Virus record (IMG/VR): IMGVR_UViG_3300031702_000006
Coordinates: 1-57,627 of that record
Strand: one strand, 5' to 3'
Source: a virus
Length of the DNA stretch: 57,627 bases
Part shown: in pieces, positions 16,548-26,963 of the stretch
Position numbering within the stretch: position 1 is the first letter of the stretch
Layout: each line of letters starts with the position of its first letter
Position numbers and translations under genes: made by a program
The notes under the pieces: model-generated
The model's database searches: none
What the model was told of the DNA's origin: nothing
Seen by the model: only the letters and a program-made list of their open reading frames with translations

Positions 16548-18017
16548 TTAATATGACGACTCTACGTATTCAGATGATGCAGCGAATAATTCTTTCATGC
16601 CACCTACATCTGTAACAGAATCGGTTGACATTGTAACTGTTGCAAAATAACCTTTTATACCGGTCATATTTGCTCCAAATAATACTTCTCCAGCAGCTGC
16701 AATACTATTATTTGTTAAATTAGTCATATATTTATTCTCTTTTCGGTTAAATCCAGCATGATTTATTGGAGGAATTAATATTACTCCAGGACCAGATTCA
16801 TTGCCATAATCATCATAAGAACCTTGATTATAACTATATACAACAGGTGCTAAAGTGTTTCCGCTAGAATCAATAGATCCAACTATATCTTGATTACCTT
16901 CTGTATAAGCTAAGACATCTATAGGAGTTCCTTGACTAGCTACTCCTGTTGTATCAGAAACAAAATTATCAACTTGCCAACCATTTCCACCTTCGTAATT
17001 TAAAGTTTTAAAAACCTTAGACATACTTACCTTAGGATTAAATATAAATTTTATTTTAGAAGGACTAGAAACTCCATAAAAAACACCTCTAGTATTAGGA
17101 GCGGTACTGTATTGTTTATATAATATACCGTTATTCATAGTGTAAAATGAATTTCTAACGCTAACTCCACCAGAAGGTTTATATGTAAAAAAGCTAGGAA
17201 AACCGTTTACACTATCATCGAAAGCAACTGTAGAGTACAAACCGCTACTAGGCTGTAATGATAACACGTATTGTTTATTGTGAATATCCCACATACCTAA
17301 AGCTTTACCTGTAGAACTAACGGTTGTATCTAAAGCGCTTAGTTGATCTCTAAAGAAATCACTCATACCGTAATTAGAAATTTCAGTTATACCATCATTA
17401 GAAAGCCTTAAAACAACATTTCTATCTTTGTCTGTAAAGTATTTTCTAGTACCGTATATAGCAAAACTTTCTGGATTTCTACTTATACCGTAATTACCAC
17501 TATAAGGAGTTATAGCTCCTATGACTAAACTAGAAGAAGTGATAGAACCTCCACCTTCAGCTGAATATATAGCGTCTTTATCTATTAAAGCTCTACTTAC
17601 TTTGGATTCTTGAAATATAGTTAAATTAGTATTTTCAGCATGTAATTTCTGTATAGAACCTTTTGCTGGATTTAAGCTTTTAGTAATATCATCTCCAATA
17701 GAAAAAACATTAGTATTATTTACGCCTGTCCGCGAATTAAAAATACCAGAATATATAAGTGAACTTGTTCTGCTAATTGCATTAGGTTCGTCTTCTACTA
17801 AATAAGCTTTAGCGCCTAAACTTACAGATGTATTATTATAACCACCTCTAATTCTAGATTCTTCTACAGCCCAATTTAAAGGATTAACTTCGTTTTCTGC
17901 TTGAGGGTGAGTATTATCACCTCTAGAGCCGTTCCAGTAAGGTTCGCCATTGGCGCCTGTTGTGCTTGTCTTTCTTAGTATGAAGCTGTTAAAGTATTTT
18001 ACTTCTATTACACCCAT
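16548..18017 (-). CDS. Tail nozzle/tubular protein (489 aa)
   Basis: A beta-rich protein with repeated strand-turn units (for example YGTRKYFTDKDRNVVLRLSN and GMWDIHNKQYVLSL) like the propeller part of podovirus tail tube B/nozzle proteins. NHAGFNRKENKYMTNL close to the C-terminus is a segment I recall from crAss-like phage tail proteins. It lies directly after the very large muzzle-like gene on the same strand. The function would be to form the lower tail tube through which DNA leaves. The exact place in the tail is inferred. Confidence 0.6.
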   Translation of the reverse strand: MGVIEVKYFNSFILRKTSTTGANGEPYWNGSRGDNTHPQAENEVNPLNWAVEESRIRGGYNNTSVSLGAKAYLVEDEPNAISRTSSLIYSGIFNSRTGVNNTNVFSIGDDITKSLNPAKGSIQKLHAENTNLTIFQESKVSRALIDKDAIYSAEGGGSITSSSLVIGAITPYSGNYGISRNPESFAIYGTRKYFTDKDRNVVLRLSNDGITEISNYGMSDFFRDQLSALDTTVSSTGKALGMWDIHNKQYVLSLQPSSGLYSTVAFDDSVNGFPSFFTYKPSGGVSVRNSFYTMNNGILYKQYSTAPNTRGVFYGVSSPSKIKFIFNPKVSMSKVFKTLNYEGGNGWQVDNFVSDTTGVASQGTPIDVLAYTEGNQDIVGSIDSSGNTLAPVVYSYNQGSYDDYGNESGPGVILIPPINHAGFNRKENKYMTNLTNNSIAAAGEVLFGANMTGIKGYFATVTMSTDSVTDVGGMKELFAASSEYVESSY

Positions 18018-18051
18018 AGTATATTATTACTTGTTAATTTATTTAATTCCA

Positions 18052-21000
18052 CTACCTTACTCTTTGCGTCACTATTGGTGTAGCTGTTTTAGGTACTTTT
18101 TTCATTAATACATCAAATTGAGCTATCCATTTTCTAGATTCATTTGATCCCGGTGTGTTTAAATCAACAATAGTATTGTCAAAAGACACTGAAGAGTTAC
18201 CAGAACCCCAAATAGAGTTAATTCCCTCGCCTTGACTAGAATAAATATAAGAACCAGCTCCCTCTCCTACGTAAAGAGTCTCTAACGAAGCTTCATTGTA
18301 AAATTGAGTGACATATTTAAACGACCATTCTCTAGCATAAACAGGTTTGTTAGGTTCAGGTTCAGGATTTGTAACGCTAACCTTAGCACTAACTCTATAT
18401 GCAAAACTACCTTTTCCATTTGCTTGTGGGAAAGGAGGATAATAAAAATCACCGAAAGACAACCTAACACTCATTGCTTGAGCTCCAGATGTCCCATTAG
18501 GGGGATTACGAAAAGCCCAAACGTCTGTATTTGGATTTTCGTAAGGTTTTTTTATGCTTGACAGCCAAGGACCTTGTGTCCTTGTATTTTGAGCGTAAGA
18601 TCCTCTAGGATATCCAACTACTAGCCTGTAGTCTCCAAAACTAGATGAGTTACCATAAGATTGATCTTCACCAAATACAAATGTTGTAGTGTTTATTGCA
18701 GAATTAATTCCACCACTTACTATTGGGTGATCAGGGTTTTGGCTATTAGTTCTTTGATTAAGTACAGGGGTTTTACATTCAACAATATCTTCATTAGATA
18801 AAACTCCATAACGATCAAAATCATCAGCCGTTACAGCTCCATCTCTAATACCATTACTAGGAAACTTTTCATTCCAAGCCACAGATCCACCAAATTTTAT
18901 TTCAGCATTTTCTACATCTAAAGCAGTTTTCCAATCGTCAACGCTCGCTCCTTCTTCTCTATACTGAAGATAACAAGGCCATCCTAAACTTATTAATCCT
19001 ATTGCTCTTTGCTGATTTGGATTAGTTCGAGTTGTCATACTACCTATGTATTCTGCTCTAGTGTCTACTGCGGTATTTCTTCTGCTTTCGCTTAACTCAC
19101 CAAACACGCCACTAGAAAATCTAGCAGGATGCAGACAAGATAACTGAATAAAAGCAGTTCCAGCTGTTAAGCCAGTTGAAGCAGGATTACTAGGAAGATT
19201 AAATACTGAAGATGATGAATTTAAGTTAGCTGCAGTCCAAGAATAAAAATTACCTGATACCTCACTCGATGGATCCGTTTGTGTTCTTGATATTTGGTTA
19301 AAATAATCATTACTTATAGATTCAGGTTGCAAGGCTGAATTAGGATATCTATTAATGCTATTTTCAGATCCTCCATTGTTTTGTACAGCTTGTGGTAATA
19401 AGTTTGCACCTGAATTTATAGCATTACTACTATTAGACCAGTACATACCAACACTTCCCATGCCTGTTAAAATCAATTTATCTGACGCTTTACCAAACCC
19501 TACGTTTATTGGTATTTCTCCAAAAATAGCGTTGTACACTACCGTATCAAAAAGTGATGTATTTCCTCCTGAAGCGTCTTTTACAGTTACAGTTGCAGTT
19601 ATTCTTCCAATAGCTGATCCGGAGTTTTGCGTTATCACTCCTCCTTGACTTATTTGAAGTACATCACTAGGGTTTATAGAATAAACTAAATTACTAGTAT
19701 CTTGCGATGCATCAACACATCCATTTACAGCTGTTATAGTATCAACAGCGGTATCTCCAATAGTCACTACTTTAGTAATAACTCCGTCTGGGTCTTGCGC
19801 ATTTTGGATTACTGGAGATTCATTTATTAGTAATTGGTTTCTCACTACAACTTGATTTATTAAACCAGTGTCTTGATTCTTAACTTGAAACGTAAAAATA
19901 TATTCATTTTCTGATTGAGTACTGCTAAATAATTGAATTTTTTTAACTATCAAATTAAATGATTTAGGCTGTATTTGACCAGATGGAATGCACTCCCATT
20001 CTGGAGTCGATCCTTCAACTAAATTTACTGTTGAAGAACCTCTAGTAACGCTAACTAACGTTACTTCTGAATTAGGAATAGCTACGCCTCCAACGATACC
20101 TTCAACTGACGGAGAAAATGGTAGTTTAGTGCATAAGCCGTTAATAGTAGTTCCTTCGCTTTGAATGAAATCAAAATCAACTAATCCGCTTACTTGAGCG
20201 GCGCCTTCAATGGTTTTATTTAAATCTGATATAAGTCCAGTTGTAGAAGTTTCCCAAAATATATCTAATAAAGAGGTTACTGGTGCGGTTTCATAAACAC
20301 CTAAAATTATATTTTGAACTGTTTCTTCGCCTGCCGGAACTAAAGAACCTATTGCAGTTCCAGAGACGCTTAGCCTAGCCAATGATGGGTTTGTTATGGT
20401 TTGATAAATAGTTCCATAACTTTTAGCTCCTTGACCGTTAAGAGTGTTATTAAATAAGTCGTTTTGTAAAGAAATAGTAGATACAACACTATCGTAAGGT
20501 ATATCATCTATAGTAGGATAATAAGGTTTATTGAAAACAGGATTTATATTTGCTTCAGGAGTTACTCTACCGTATAGAACAGTACTACTTCTGTATTGCG
20601 TTTGATCAGGTCCAACTTCAGTTAAATCTCTAGGTATTTTATTTATATTATCAGACAATAACGTTATAAAAGAAGTATTAGCGCCACCAGTTGCTGGTAT
20701 TAATGTGTCTGGATAACCTCCAATTATTCCAGGTAAATAAACATTGTAATACTCTTGTTCTGTTTGCTTGACAACTATTTTGTAAGAATACCATCCTAAA
20801 GGATTATATTTATCGCTTGAAACGTCTCCATTGTAAAGCCCAGGCCATCCAAAAACAGCAAGTTCAGGTGGTATTTCTTTGTTTAATTTTACTTTTAAAG
20901 AGTCACCAGGCCAAGAGTTTATATCGTTAACTCCAACAGGAATTAAAGTAGCTGGATCAGGAGAGTAGTTGTGGTAGTAGGTTGATCCGCCAAATTCAAT

Positions 21001-22578
21001 TTGTTCGTTGTTTATAACAGCTGTACTAACTTTATTAGTAACCTCAGAAAGTATAGTGGTAGATTGCCTTCCGAATCTATCTGATAAAACAAAACCAACT
21101 TGATATGTTCTGTTTTGTTTTAACGTATGATTTGGATACTCCGTAATGCTAGTACTCCATGTAGACGGATTTACAGTAGATCCAGTTTCAGGTCCATTAA
21201 AATTACTTTTATTTGAAACAGCTACATCGTAATCCATTGTGGATGGAGGGGTGTGTTTATCTTGAAAATTACTATAAACAACTCTATTACTTATTATTTC
21301 TTGACCTAAAGCTTTGACTGGAACCTTGTCGTAAACTCTTATTATTTCAGATTCAGGCAAAGTCTTGTACGGTTTTCTAGATTGATAATCGTATTTAACA
21401 GTAGTAGCTTGACTAGCTAAACCGTCTATTGGGGCAAATCCATTTACTCCATTAAAAGGTATAGATTCTAAAACTTTAACAGCCAAAGCATCAGATTCTT
21501 TAAATAAAATATCTATTTCTTGCACGTGAAACAAAGTATTTAATTCTTTTGCTGTACAGATAGTGCCATTTTCTTTAAAGGGTAAAGGTATATTTATTCC
21601 TACATTATTCACTTTATTTTCCATAAACTGAACAATAGTACTTTGATATGCATTATTCTCGTCTATAGAATTTGCAGACAATCCAGTACCTGGATCAGAC
21701 TGAATAAAATAACCATCTTGTTTTGGTATAAAAGCTTCTTGAGTAAAAGGCGCTAATATAGAATATTCACCATCTATAAATTTAAATCTATAACTAAAAG
21801 ACACAAATTTATCTTCTAAGTAATCAGGATCTCCAGGCCAACTAGGGTCGTAGTACATGTTTCTAGTTGTTGTGTTTGGAAGAAATTTAGAAGTAACATC
21901 TTGAGAACTACTTACGAATTTGTTTACGTTAGGATTAACTACTGGAACAGCGGGTGTTGAGTATGGAGTTTCTGCTGCTATGTCTTGATAATATAATTCT
22001 ATTGTTCTAAATGGATTTATTTTAGCAATAGATATTTGATCTTCATTACTGTAAAAAGCACCCCCTATACCTAATTTTATATTTATCTTTCTAGGTTGAT
22101 TTCTGTTGTCTGTAAAAAAGAGTAAATTCTCTAAAAGATTTATACCGTATATTCTGTTTCTTGTAGAAAAATTTAAAAAAGCTCCTTGCGCTAATAAATT
22201 AACATCTTCAGATAATGTATTATACTCAAATATAAAGTTTTTAGAATCTTTAGAGTATTCAACTTCTTTGTTACTTGTTAAAAAAACAAATATACTACTA
22301 TTGTTTTGGTCAGCTAGCATGCCTACGGTGTTTAGCGTTCCAGTTGAAAGTCCAGCCAAAACACTAAAATCAACAGGGACTCCTTGACTACCTCCACCTT
22401 GATTTCTAGTTAGAGCAATCTCGTTGCCTAGTACATTTTCTAAAGCACCAACATCTGATCCTTCTGATTTACTAACTTGTATATTAATTCCTTCACGATA
22501 TTCACCTGGAGGGATAAGTCTATCGTCCAGATCTTGATTCATTTTAGATTTAATAAAAGCATTTTTAACTTCAGCCAT
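18052..22578 (-). CDS. Muzzle/stabilisation-type tail protein (1508 aa)
   Basis: The N-terminus (KSKMNQDLDDRLIPPGEYRE, then SEGSDVGALENVLGN) is the hallmark of the P22 gp10-like stabilisation or muzzle protein of crAss-like phages. The rest is beta-rich, with TFQVKNQDTGLINQ and VTVKDASGGNTS segments around residues 880-1010 that look like Ig- or cadherin-type insert domains, and many aromatic strands near the C-terminus. The length is large for the family because of these inserts. It would cap the tail end and may contact the host surface. It follows the ring protein gene by 5 bases. Confidence 0.72.
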   Translation of the reverse strand: MAEVKNAFIKSKMNQDLDDRLIPPGEYREGINIQVSKSEGSDVGALENVLGNEIALTRNQGGGSQGVPVDFSVLAGLSTGTLNTVGMLADQNNSSIFVFLTSNKEVEYSKDSKNFIFEYNTLSEDVNLLAQGAFLNFSTRNRIYGINLLENLLFFTDNRNQPRKINIKLGIGGAFYSNEDQISIAKINPFRTIELYYQDIAAETPYSTPAVPVVNPNVNKFVSSSQDVTSKFLPNTTTRNMYYDPSWPGDPDYLEDKFVSFSYRFKFIDGEYSILAPFTQEAFIPKQDGYFIQSDPGTGLSANSIDENNAYQSTIVQFMENKVNNVGINIPLPFKENGTICTAKELNTLFHVQEIDILFKESDALAVKVLESIPFNGVNGFAPIDGLASQATTVKYDYQSRKPYKTLPESEIIRVYDKVPVKALGQEIISNRVVYSNFQDKHTPPSTMDYDVAVSNKSNFNGPETGSTVNPSTWSTSITEYPNHTLKQNRTYQVGFVLSDRFGRQSTTILSEVTNKVSTAVINNEQIEFGGSTYYHNYSPDPATLIPVGVNDINSWPGDSLKVKLNKEIPPELAVFGWPGLYNGDVSSDKYNPLGWYSYKIVVKQTEQEYYNVYLPGIIGGYPDTLIPATGGANTSFITLLSDNINKIPRDLTEVGPDQTQYRSSTVLYGRVTPEANINPVFNKPYYPTIDDIPYDSVVSTISLQNDLFNNTLNGQGAKSYGTIYQTITNPSLARLSVSGTAIGSLVPAGEETVQNIILGVYETAPVTSLLDIFWETSTTGLISDLNKTIEGAAQVSGLVDFDFIQSEGTTINGLCTKLPFSPSVEGIVGGVAIPNSEVTLVSVTRGSSTVNLVEGSTPEWECIPSGQIQPKSFNLIVKKIQLFSSTQSENEYIFTFQVKNQDTGLINQVVVRNQLLINESPVIQNAQDPDGVITKVVTIGDTAVDTITAVNGCVDASQDTSNLVYSINPSDVLQISQGGVITQNSGSAIGRITATVTVKDASGGNTSLFDTVVYNAIFGEIPINVGFGKASDKLILTGMGSVGMYWSNSSNAINSGANLLPQAVQNNGGSENSINRYPNSALQPESISNDYFNQISRTQTDPSSEVSGNFYSWTAANLNSSSSVFNLPSNPASTGLTAGTAFIQLSCLHPARFSSGVFGELSESRRNTAVDTRAEYIGSMTTRTNPNQQRAIGLISLGWPCYLQYREEGASVDDWKTALDVENAEIKFGGSVAWNEKFPSNGIRDGAVTADDFDRYGVLSNEDIVECKTPVLNQRTNSQNPDHPIVSGGINSAINTTTFVFGEDQSYGNSSSFGDYRLVVGYPRGSYAQNTRTQGPWLSSIKKPYENPNTDVWAFRNPPNGTSGAQAMSVRLSFGDFYYPPFPQANGKGSFAYRVSAKVSVTNPEPEPNKPVYAREWSFKYVTQFYNEASLETLYVGEGAGSYIYSSQGEGINSIWGSGNSSVSFDNTIVDLNTPGSNESRKWIAQFDVLMKKVPKTATPIVTQRVR

Positions 22579-22583
22579 TTAAT

Positions 22584-23807
22584 TTAGTATTTAATCCATT
22601 TAGATTTACCTCTAGCAATTTGAACAAATTCGTTTAATTTAATATTAGATAATCTAATTTTTGCATTTCTTAATTTAGCGCTTTTTTCTCTTCTAAGTCT
22701 TTGAACTATATACTCAGGTTGATTTATTTTGCTAGCTATAATAGCATGACTAATGTATGCATACATGGCTTCTTCTGCCATCTTAGGGACCTTCATGTCT
22801 TGATCGTAACCTAGTCCATCTGAAATATATTCTAACACTATTAATTTGCCAGCTAAGTCACTTGAAAAAGATATTTTACCTTCTCTTTCATTTATAGTAA
22901 ACCATCCGTTTATTTGTGCTGTTTCAGGTTGAAGACCATATCTTTGTCCAAAGTAATTATCTCCATACATGCCTGTAAATCCTAATCCTTCAGATAAAAG
23001 CAAACCTGTTAAGTTATCTCTAGCATTGTCTACAAGAGTTGAATTGTCTTTAGCCCATCTTTCTTCAGTTAAAGAAGTTCCAGTTGCATTATCTCCTTCA
23101 TTGTCTTGAATCGGCACACCATCATTATCTTGAATTGGTATCTCGTAGGGATTAGTAGTCAATGAAGTTGGATATATAATATGTTTAACGCCTTGTTCGT
23201 CTATTCTAGACATTTGAACATAATTTACATAGTCTTGAGGAATAGGCACGCTTAAATTTAAAGGTATGTTTAATTCTTGTGAATGAACACTTTTTAAAGT
23301 GTCGTAACTAAATTCCTGCAAAGAGCGCTTAGCGTGGAATATAACATCAGTTCTACTTACACTTGATATCAGTTTACCAGCACCAACGTAAGCAACTAAA
23401 AAATTATTTATTACATCTTTTATTTTTATATAAGAATATTCTCCGTAATTTTCTTGCACAACTTGTCCAAAAGCGTTTCTTGCACCAAACTCTCCACCTG
23501 TTTCTGTTTTTAATTGTAACGCAACGAAAGTACCAACAGCTAATGCAACAGGAAGAGTTATAACGTTACCAATAACAGTGTAAGATGTTACGTATTCTGA
23601 GAACGTGCTTGGACCGCCTGTGGTGCTAGTGTATAATTTAAAATTATTTGAATTATATAAAGGCGCAGTTGGATCAAAACTTCCAAAAGTTAAATTTGTA
23701 TCAAAAGTAGAAGCGTATGTAGTTCCACCGTCAGCAATGAACATTTGAGCTCCAGAGTAATACTGAGCATTAGTTTCGGTTATTAAACCGTTATTAGGTG
23801 TTGCCAT
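22584..23807 (-). CDS. Head-tail connector ring protein 2 (407 aa)
   Basis: A mixed protein that matches the second ring/connector protein of crAss-like phages. The key region is SRTDVIFHAKRSLQEFSYDT, then LNLSVPIPQDYVNYV, and further on a helical end with AEEAMYAYISHAII and RREKSAKLRNAKIRLSNIK, which is the helical bundle found in P22 gp4-like tail accessory factors. The N-terminal 110 residues are beta-rich and less conserved in style. It lies between ring protein 1 and the muzzle protein, as expected for the portal-to-tail adaptor. Confidence 0.68.
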   Translation of the reverse strand: MATPNNGLITETNAQYYSGAQMFIADGGTTYASTFDTNLTFGSFDPTAPLYNSNNFKLYTSTTGGPSTFSEYVTSYTVIGNVITLPVALAVGTFVALQLKTETGGEFGARNAFGQVVQENYGEYSYIKIKDVINNFLVAYVGAGKLISSVSRTDVIFHAKRSLQEFSYDTLKSVHSQELNIPLNLSVPIPQDYVNYVQMSRIDEQGVKHIIYPTSLTTNPYEIPIQDNDGVPIQDNEGDNATGTSLTEERWAKDNSTLVDNARDNLTGLLLSEGLGFTGMYGDNYFGQRYGLQPETAQINGWFTINEREGKISFSSDLAGKLIVLEYISDGLGYDQDMKVPKMAEEAMYAYISHAIIASKINQPEYIVQRLRREKSAKLRNAKIRLSNIKLNEFVQIARGKSKWIKY

Positions 23808-23813
23808 ATTATA

Positions 23814-24569
23814 TTAGCTTTTTTTATTTGTTTCTTCTGCTTGAACTAAAGCAGCAGCAGTTTGCACTATTTGAGGGTCTCTTATTATGATACCAGAATA
23901 TAATAATATTTTTAAAATAATTTCTGTTTGCTCTGATTCATGTAATTCAAATTGAACAGATCCAGTTTGTTGATTAATAGGATCATAAGGTAAAGAATTA
24001 TATAGATATTGACCTAAAGTACCTACACCAAAACCCCATATAACATTGCTAGGCTTTCTTACATAATCTACTTCTATATCAGATTGTATACTGATTGGTT
24101 TTAAGAAAAGTTTTTCATTTTCATAAAGATAAACCGGAAAAGTTGTTGTTGGTTTTGTTATATTAGAATAATCTGCTTGATAAAAAGATCTTCTATCTAA
24201 TCTTTCTACCGTTTGTTCGTTTTTGTATATTACAGATCCAAGTCTATAGAAACTAACTGCAGAACCATAACCATCGTTAGTTGGCAGAACAAAATAAGAT
24301 AATGTATTTGTTATTTGAGTAAAAATAGCACTTCCAAAGGTTTTAAATATAGCTATTTTTTCGTCTATATTTTTTTGTCTATCTGCGTAGTCTGTATCTG
24401 TTTGTGGGACACGTAATTGCTGATTTAGATCATCAAAATATTTTTCAAATATTTCCAACTGTACTTGTGTTGCTACTTTATTAAATTCAGTAGGAGTCAT
24501 ATAACCCCGCTGTTCTTTATTAAGTATCATTAATACAGTTTGATATACTGTGTTTACGTTTATAGCCAT
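23814..24569 (-). CDS. Head-tail connector ring protein 1 (251 aa)
   Basis: The N-terminus MAINVNTVYQTVLMILNKEQ followed by RGYMTPTEFNKVATQVQLEI is highly characteristic of the first ring protein of crAss-like podoviruses. The body is an adaptor with helices at both ends and a beta-sheet core (VYLYENEKLFLKP). It would form a dodecameric ring under the portal. It is separated from the upstream gene by a hairpin (24591-24611) and followed at 6 bases by ring protein 2. Confidence 0.72.
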   Translation of the reverse strand: MAINVNTVYQTVLMILNKEQRGYMTPTEFNKVATQVQLEIFEKYFDDLNQQLRVPQTDTDYADRQKNIDEKIAIFKTFGSAIFTQITNTLSYFVLPTNDGYGSAVSFYRLGSVIYKNEQTVERLDRRSFYQADYSNITKPTTTFPVYLYENEKLFLKPISIQSDIEVDYVRKPSNVIWGFGVGTLGQYLYNSLPYDPINQQTGSVQFELHESEQTEIILKILLYSGIIIRDPQIVQTAAALVQAEETNKKS

Positions 24570-24590
24570 TGTTTATTTTTATTATAATAA

Positions 24591-24611
24591 AGGAGGCATT
24601 ACACCTCCCTT
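24591..24611 (-). terminator. Hairpin between the 254-aa gene and ring protein 1
   Basis: On the minus strand AAGGGAGG pairs with GCCTCCTTT through a GGAGG/CCTCC core with one bulged base, followed by a T-rich stretch (TTTATTAT). This could be a partial terminator that lowers expression of the tail genes relative to the capsid genes. Confidence 0.5.
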
Positions 24612-24625
24612 ATTAATATTACATG

Positions 24626-25390
24626 TTATGCGAATTTTTTCTCTATAGATTTAAAGATTTCTACTCCTTCATCTGTTTTGAAAAATGATGCCATAGCTGA
24701 ATATGGGTTTTCATCAAAAGGCACTGTCATTAACTTTCTACCATTAGATGCCCATTTAAATGTTCTTTGATCGTCAGCTAAACTCAATATACCAGCTTCA
24801 GTAGCTTTTATAGCAAAGTTTCTTAATTGAACATTATCATCATTAGCAAGTTCTATGAACATAGATGGAGTTCTTTGAGCAAATAGTAAGATGTCTCTTT
24901 TGATCTCCTTAGAGCTCATGCTAGACACTTTAGATCCCATTTCAACTCTTAATATAGCTTCAGCTTGATCAATATCCATGTTTCTAGCGGCATTTAAAGC
25001 ATCTATAGATAATTCTAAATCACCTAATTCGTCTTCAGCAACTTCTACCGGATCATGTTCTTTATATTTCACGTTAACCAAAGGATGATACAGAGATAAA
25101 ATCTTCTGTAATGCTTGATTTTCTTTTTTAACCTCCATGCTTCCATCTCTAAAAATAATATGACCTAACGTAGCTTCGCCAGCTTGTTCGTCTTTAAATG
25201 GAGAGTTTTGGTTTGTTGCGTAACGCAGTTCTCTTTGTTCGTTTTTTTCCTTATCAAACCACAGCAGAGCATGTCTTGAAGTGTGTCTTGAAGGTATTTT
25301 GTAAGTTAAAGGACTATCGTTGTGTCCTGTTAAATAATAATTTCTGTCTTTTATCTCCCATGAGGAAGATTGTGTAGCTTTTTTAGCCAT
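24626..25390 (-). CDS. Capsid-adjacent conserved phage protein (254 aa)
   Basis: A hydrophilic alpha/beta protein directly after the major capsid gene. Visible parts: an N-terminal strand-rich region (ITY-like NYYLTGHNDSPLTYK), then HIIFRDGSMEV, an acidic helix (HDPVEVAEDELGDLELSIDA) around residues 115-140, and a helical C-terminal half. I do not recognise a family. Position suggests a virion or assembly function. An enzyme cannot be excluded because no clear structural-protein signature is present. Confidence 0.55.
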   Translation of the reverse strand: MAKKATQSSSWEIKDRNYYLTGHNDSPLTYKIPSRHTSRHALLWFDKEKNEQRELRYATNQNSPFKDEQAGEATLGHIIFRDGSMEVKKENQALQKILSLYHPLVNVKYKEHDPVEVAEDELGDLELSIDALNAARNMDIDQAEAILRVEMGSKVSSMSSKEIKRDILLFAQRTPSMFIELANDDNVQLRNFAIKATEAGILSLADDQRTFKWASNGRKLMTVPFDENPYSAMASFFKTDEGVEIFKSIEKKFA

Positions 25391-25429
25391 GATATAATAT
25401 AATTAAAAATTAAAGAATAAGAGTAGAAG

Positions 25430-25456
25430 TTACCCCCGTTGATTGAACGAGGGTAA
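25430..25456 (-). terminator. Hairpin after the major capsid gene
   Basis: TTACCC (25430-25435) pairs with GGGTAA (25451-25456) and CGTT with AACG inside, with one mismatch between the two stems and a GATTG loop. It begins 15 bases after the capsid stop on the minus strand. There is no strong T tract, so it may protect the 3' end of the capsid mRNA or partly terminate. Confidence 0.6.
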
Positions 25457-25470
25457 ATCTACAATAGTTA

Positions 25471-26955
25471 TTAAATTCCTTGGAATAAAACAAAGTTATT
25501 AGCAGCTTGCACTACTAAACATCTTTCAGACAAGAAGTTAACTTGCATTGCATCTAGTTGAGATGTGAATGCGCCTCCAGCTGAACCAGTTAACCAAGAC
25601 TTCATACGTCTGTCTTCAGTTTCTGAAGCTCTGTATCGTACGTGTAAAAATGGTCTACGGATATTTGTTCCTAAAATTTGATCGTAAACTGTTGAAGTTC
25701 CAGCAGGAACAAGAACACCTTCGATTGAATTGATACCTACTTGAGCACCACGAGTTGAAGCGTCATTTAAGTATTTCCAGTCAGTTTTATAGAAGTCATA
25801 AGATCCTCTGCGGAAACCACTAAATCCAAGATTTAATGCCATTTCTTCAGAGTTTTCAAATAATCCATAAGCTGTACCACCTTGGAATCCAGAAGAAATA
25901 GCTCCTAACATGTTATCAAAGTCTAAAGACGTTTGACGCTGTAAGAACAACATGTTTTCTTCAATAGCTCCTTGAGTGTCTAAGTTTTTAAGGATTTCAT
26001 CGAAATCATCTAAACCACCAGCCCCTGAAAAAGCAACCTCAACATTACCTCTAGCTTGAATAGCAGCAAATAAACCTTGAGTTCCTTGGAAACCAGCAGT
26101 AGCTGCAGCTGCACCCGCGGTAGCAAGTTCACCTTCAATAACACTCATTTCTAAGTAATCTTCAAAACGCAAGCGAGTTTCAGATTCAGCTTTTAAATAC
26201 CATAAGTATCCAGACGTTCCGTCTTCAGCAGCAACTTCCACCCATCCAATCTGCGCCATGTCCGATCCGTTTACAACGTATTCGTTTCTGATGATAATTG
26301 GGTTATTAGAAAATTGAGTGAATGAAGGAGTAATGCTAATTTGTGGTTGAGCTGCATTTGCTAAAGCATTTGCACCTGCGTTGTTCGCTCCTACGGTATT
26401 AGAACCTTTTACAAATTCAGAACCATATACAAACATTTTAACCGTCGAAACAGCTGCAAAACCTAAAGGAGCAATAGTTAAATTGTTCGCTAAATAAGGA
26501 GCTAACTGTACTACTCCTGTAGCTGTATTACTTGAAGTAACAACACATTTTGCTTCGTTACCTACTTGATCCGTAACAACTACAGTTTGACCTGGAGAAA
26601 CAACATTCTGAATAGCTGTAGCACCGGCTCCACCGATAGGAATTACAACTTGACTAACGGCACCAACCAAAGCATGCGCTAATCCGCTATATGCTATGTG
26701 TAGTCTATTTTGTTCTGACCAAATTACTTGATCTGAAGTCATTGGAAGCTCTGCTCCAACCATACGTAGAAATCCTGAAAGAGTTCTGTTACCGTAACGC
26801 TCTACCTCTTGCTCGTAAACTTCAGGTAGGTACTGTTGAGCAAAACTAGAAAAGTTTGCACCAGCAGCATTGTTAAATTGTAAATAATTAGTTTGTAGCA
26901 ATTGTTGTGATTGCGACGGCACTAATGAGCCAAATTGTGGCTGTAATTGTCCCAT
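25471..26955 (-). CDS. Major capsid protein (494 aa)
   Basis: Likely HK97-fold shell protein. Residues 30-60 (NAAGANFSSFAQQYLPEVYE) followed by RTLSGFLRMVGAELPMTSDQ form the N-arm typical of crAss-like capsid proteins. An insertion of beta strands and Ala-rich turns follows. Conserved-looking motifs further on are NEYVVNGSDMAQIGWVEVA, LRFEDYLEMSVIEGE and the LDFDNMLGAIS region, and the C-terminus is hydrophobic. It is directly downstream of the acidic scaffold-like gene and the portal gene, the usual place. There is no separate prohead protease gene nearby. Confidence 0.8.
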   Translation of the reverse strand: MGQLQPQFGSLVPSQSQQLLQTNYLQFNNAAGANFSSFAQQYLPEVYEQEVERYGNRTLSGFLRMVGAELPMTSDQVIWSEQNRLHIAYSGLAHALVGAVSQVVIPIGGAGATAIQNVVSPGQTVVVTDQVGNEAKCVVTSSNTATGVVQLAPYLANNLTIAPLGFAAVSTVKMFVYGSEFVKGSNTVGANNAGANALANAAQPQISITPSFTQFSNNPIIIRNEYVVNGSDMAQIGWVEVAAEDGTSGYLWYLKAESETRLRFEDYLEMSVIEGELATAGAAAATAGFQGTQGLFAAIQARGNVEVAFSGAGGLDDFDEILKNLDTQGAIEENMLFLQRQTSLDFDNMLGAISSGFQGGTAYGLFENSEEMALNLGFSGFRRGSYDFYKTDWKYLNDASTRGAQVGINSIEGVLVPAGTSTVYDQILGTNIRRPFLHVRYRASETEDRRMKSWLTGSAGGAFTSQLDAMQVNFLSERCLVVQAANNFVLFQGI

Positions 26956-26963
26956 AATTTTTT

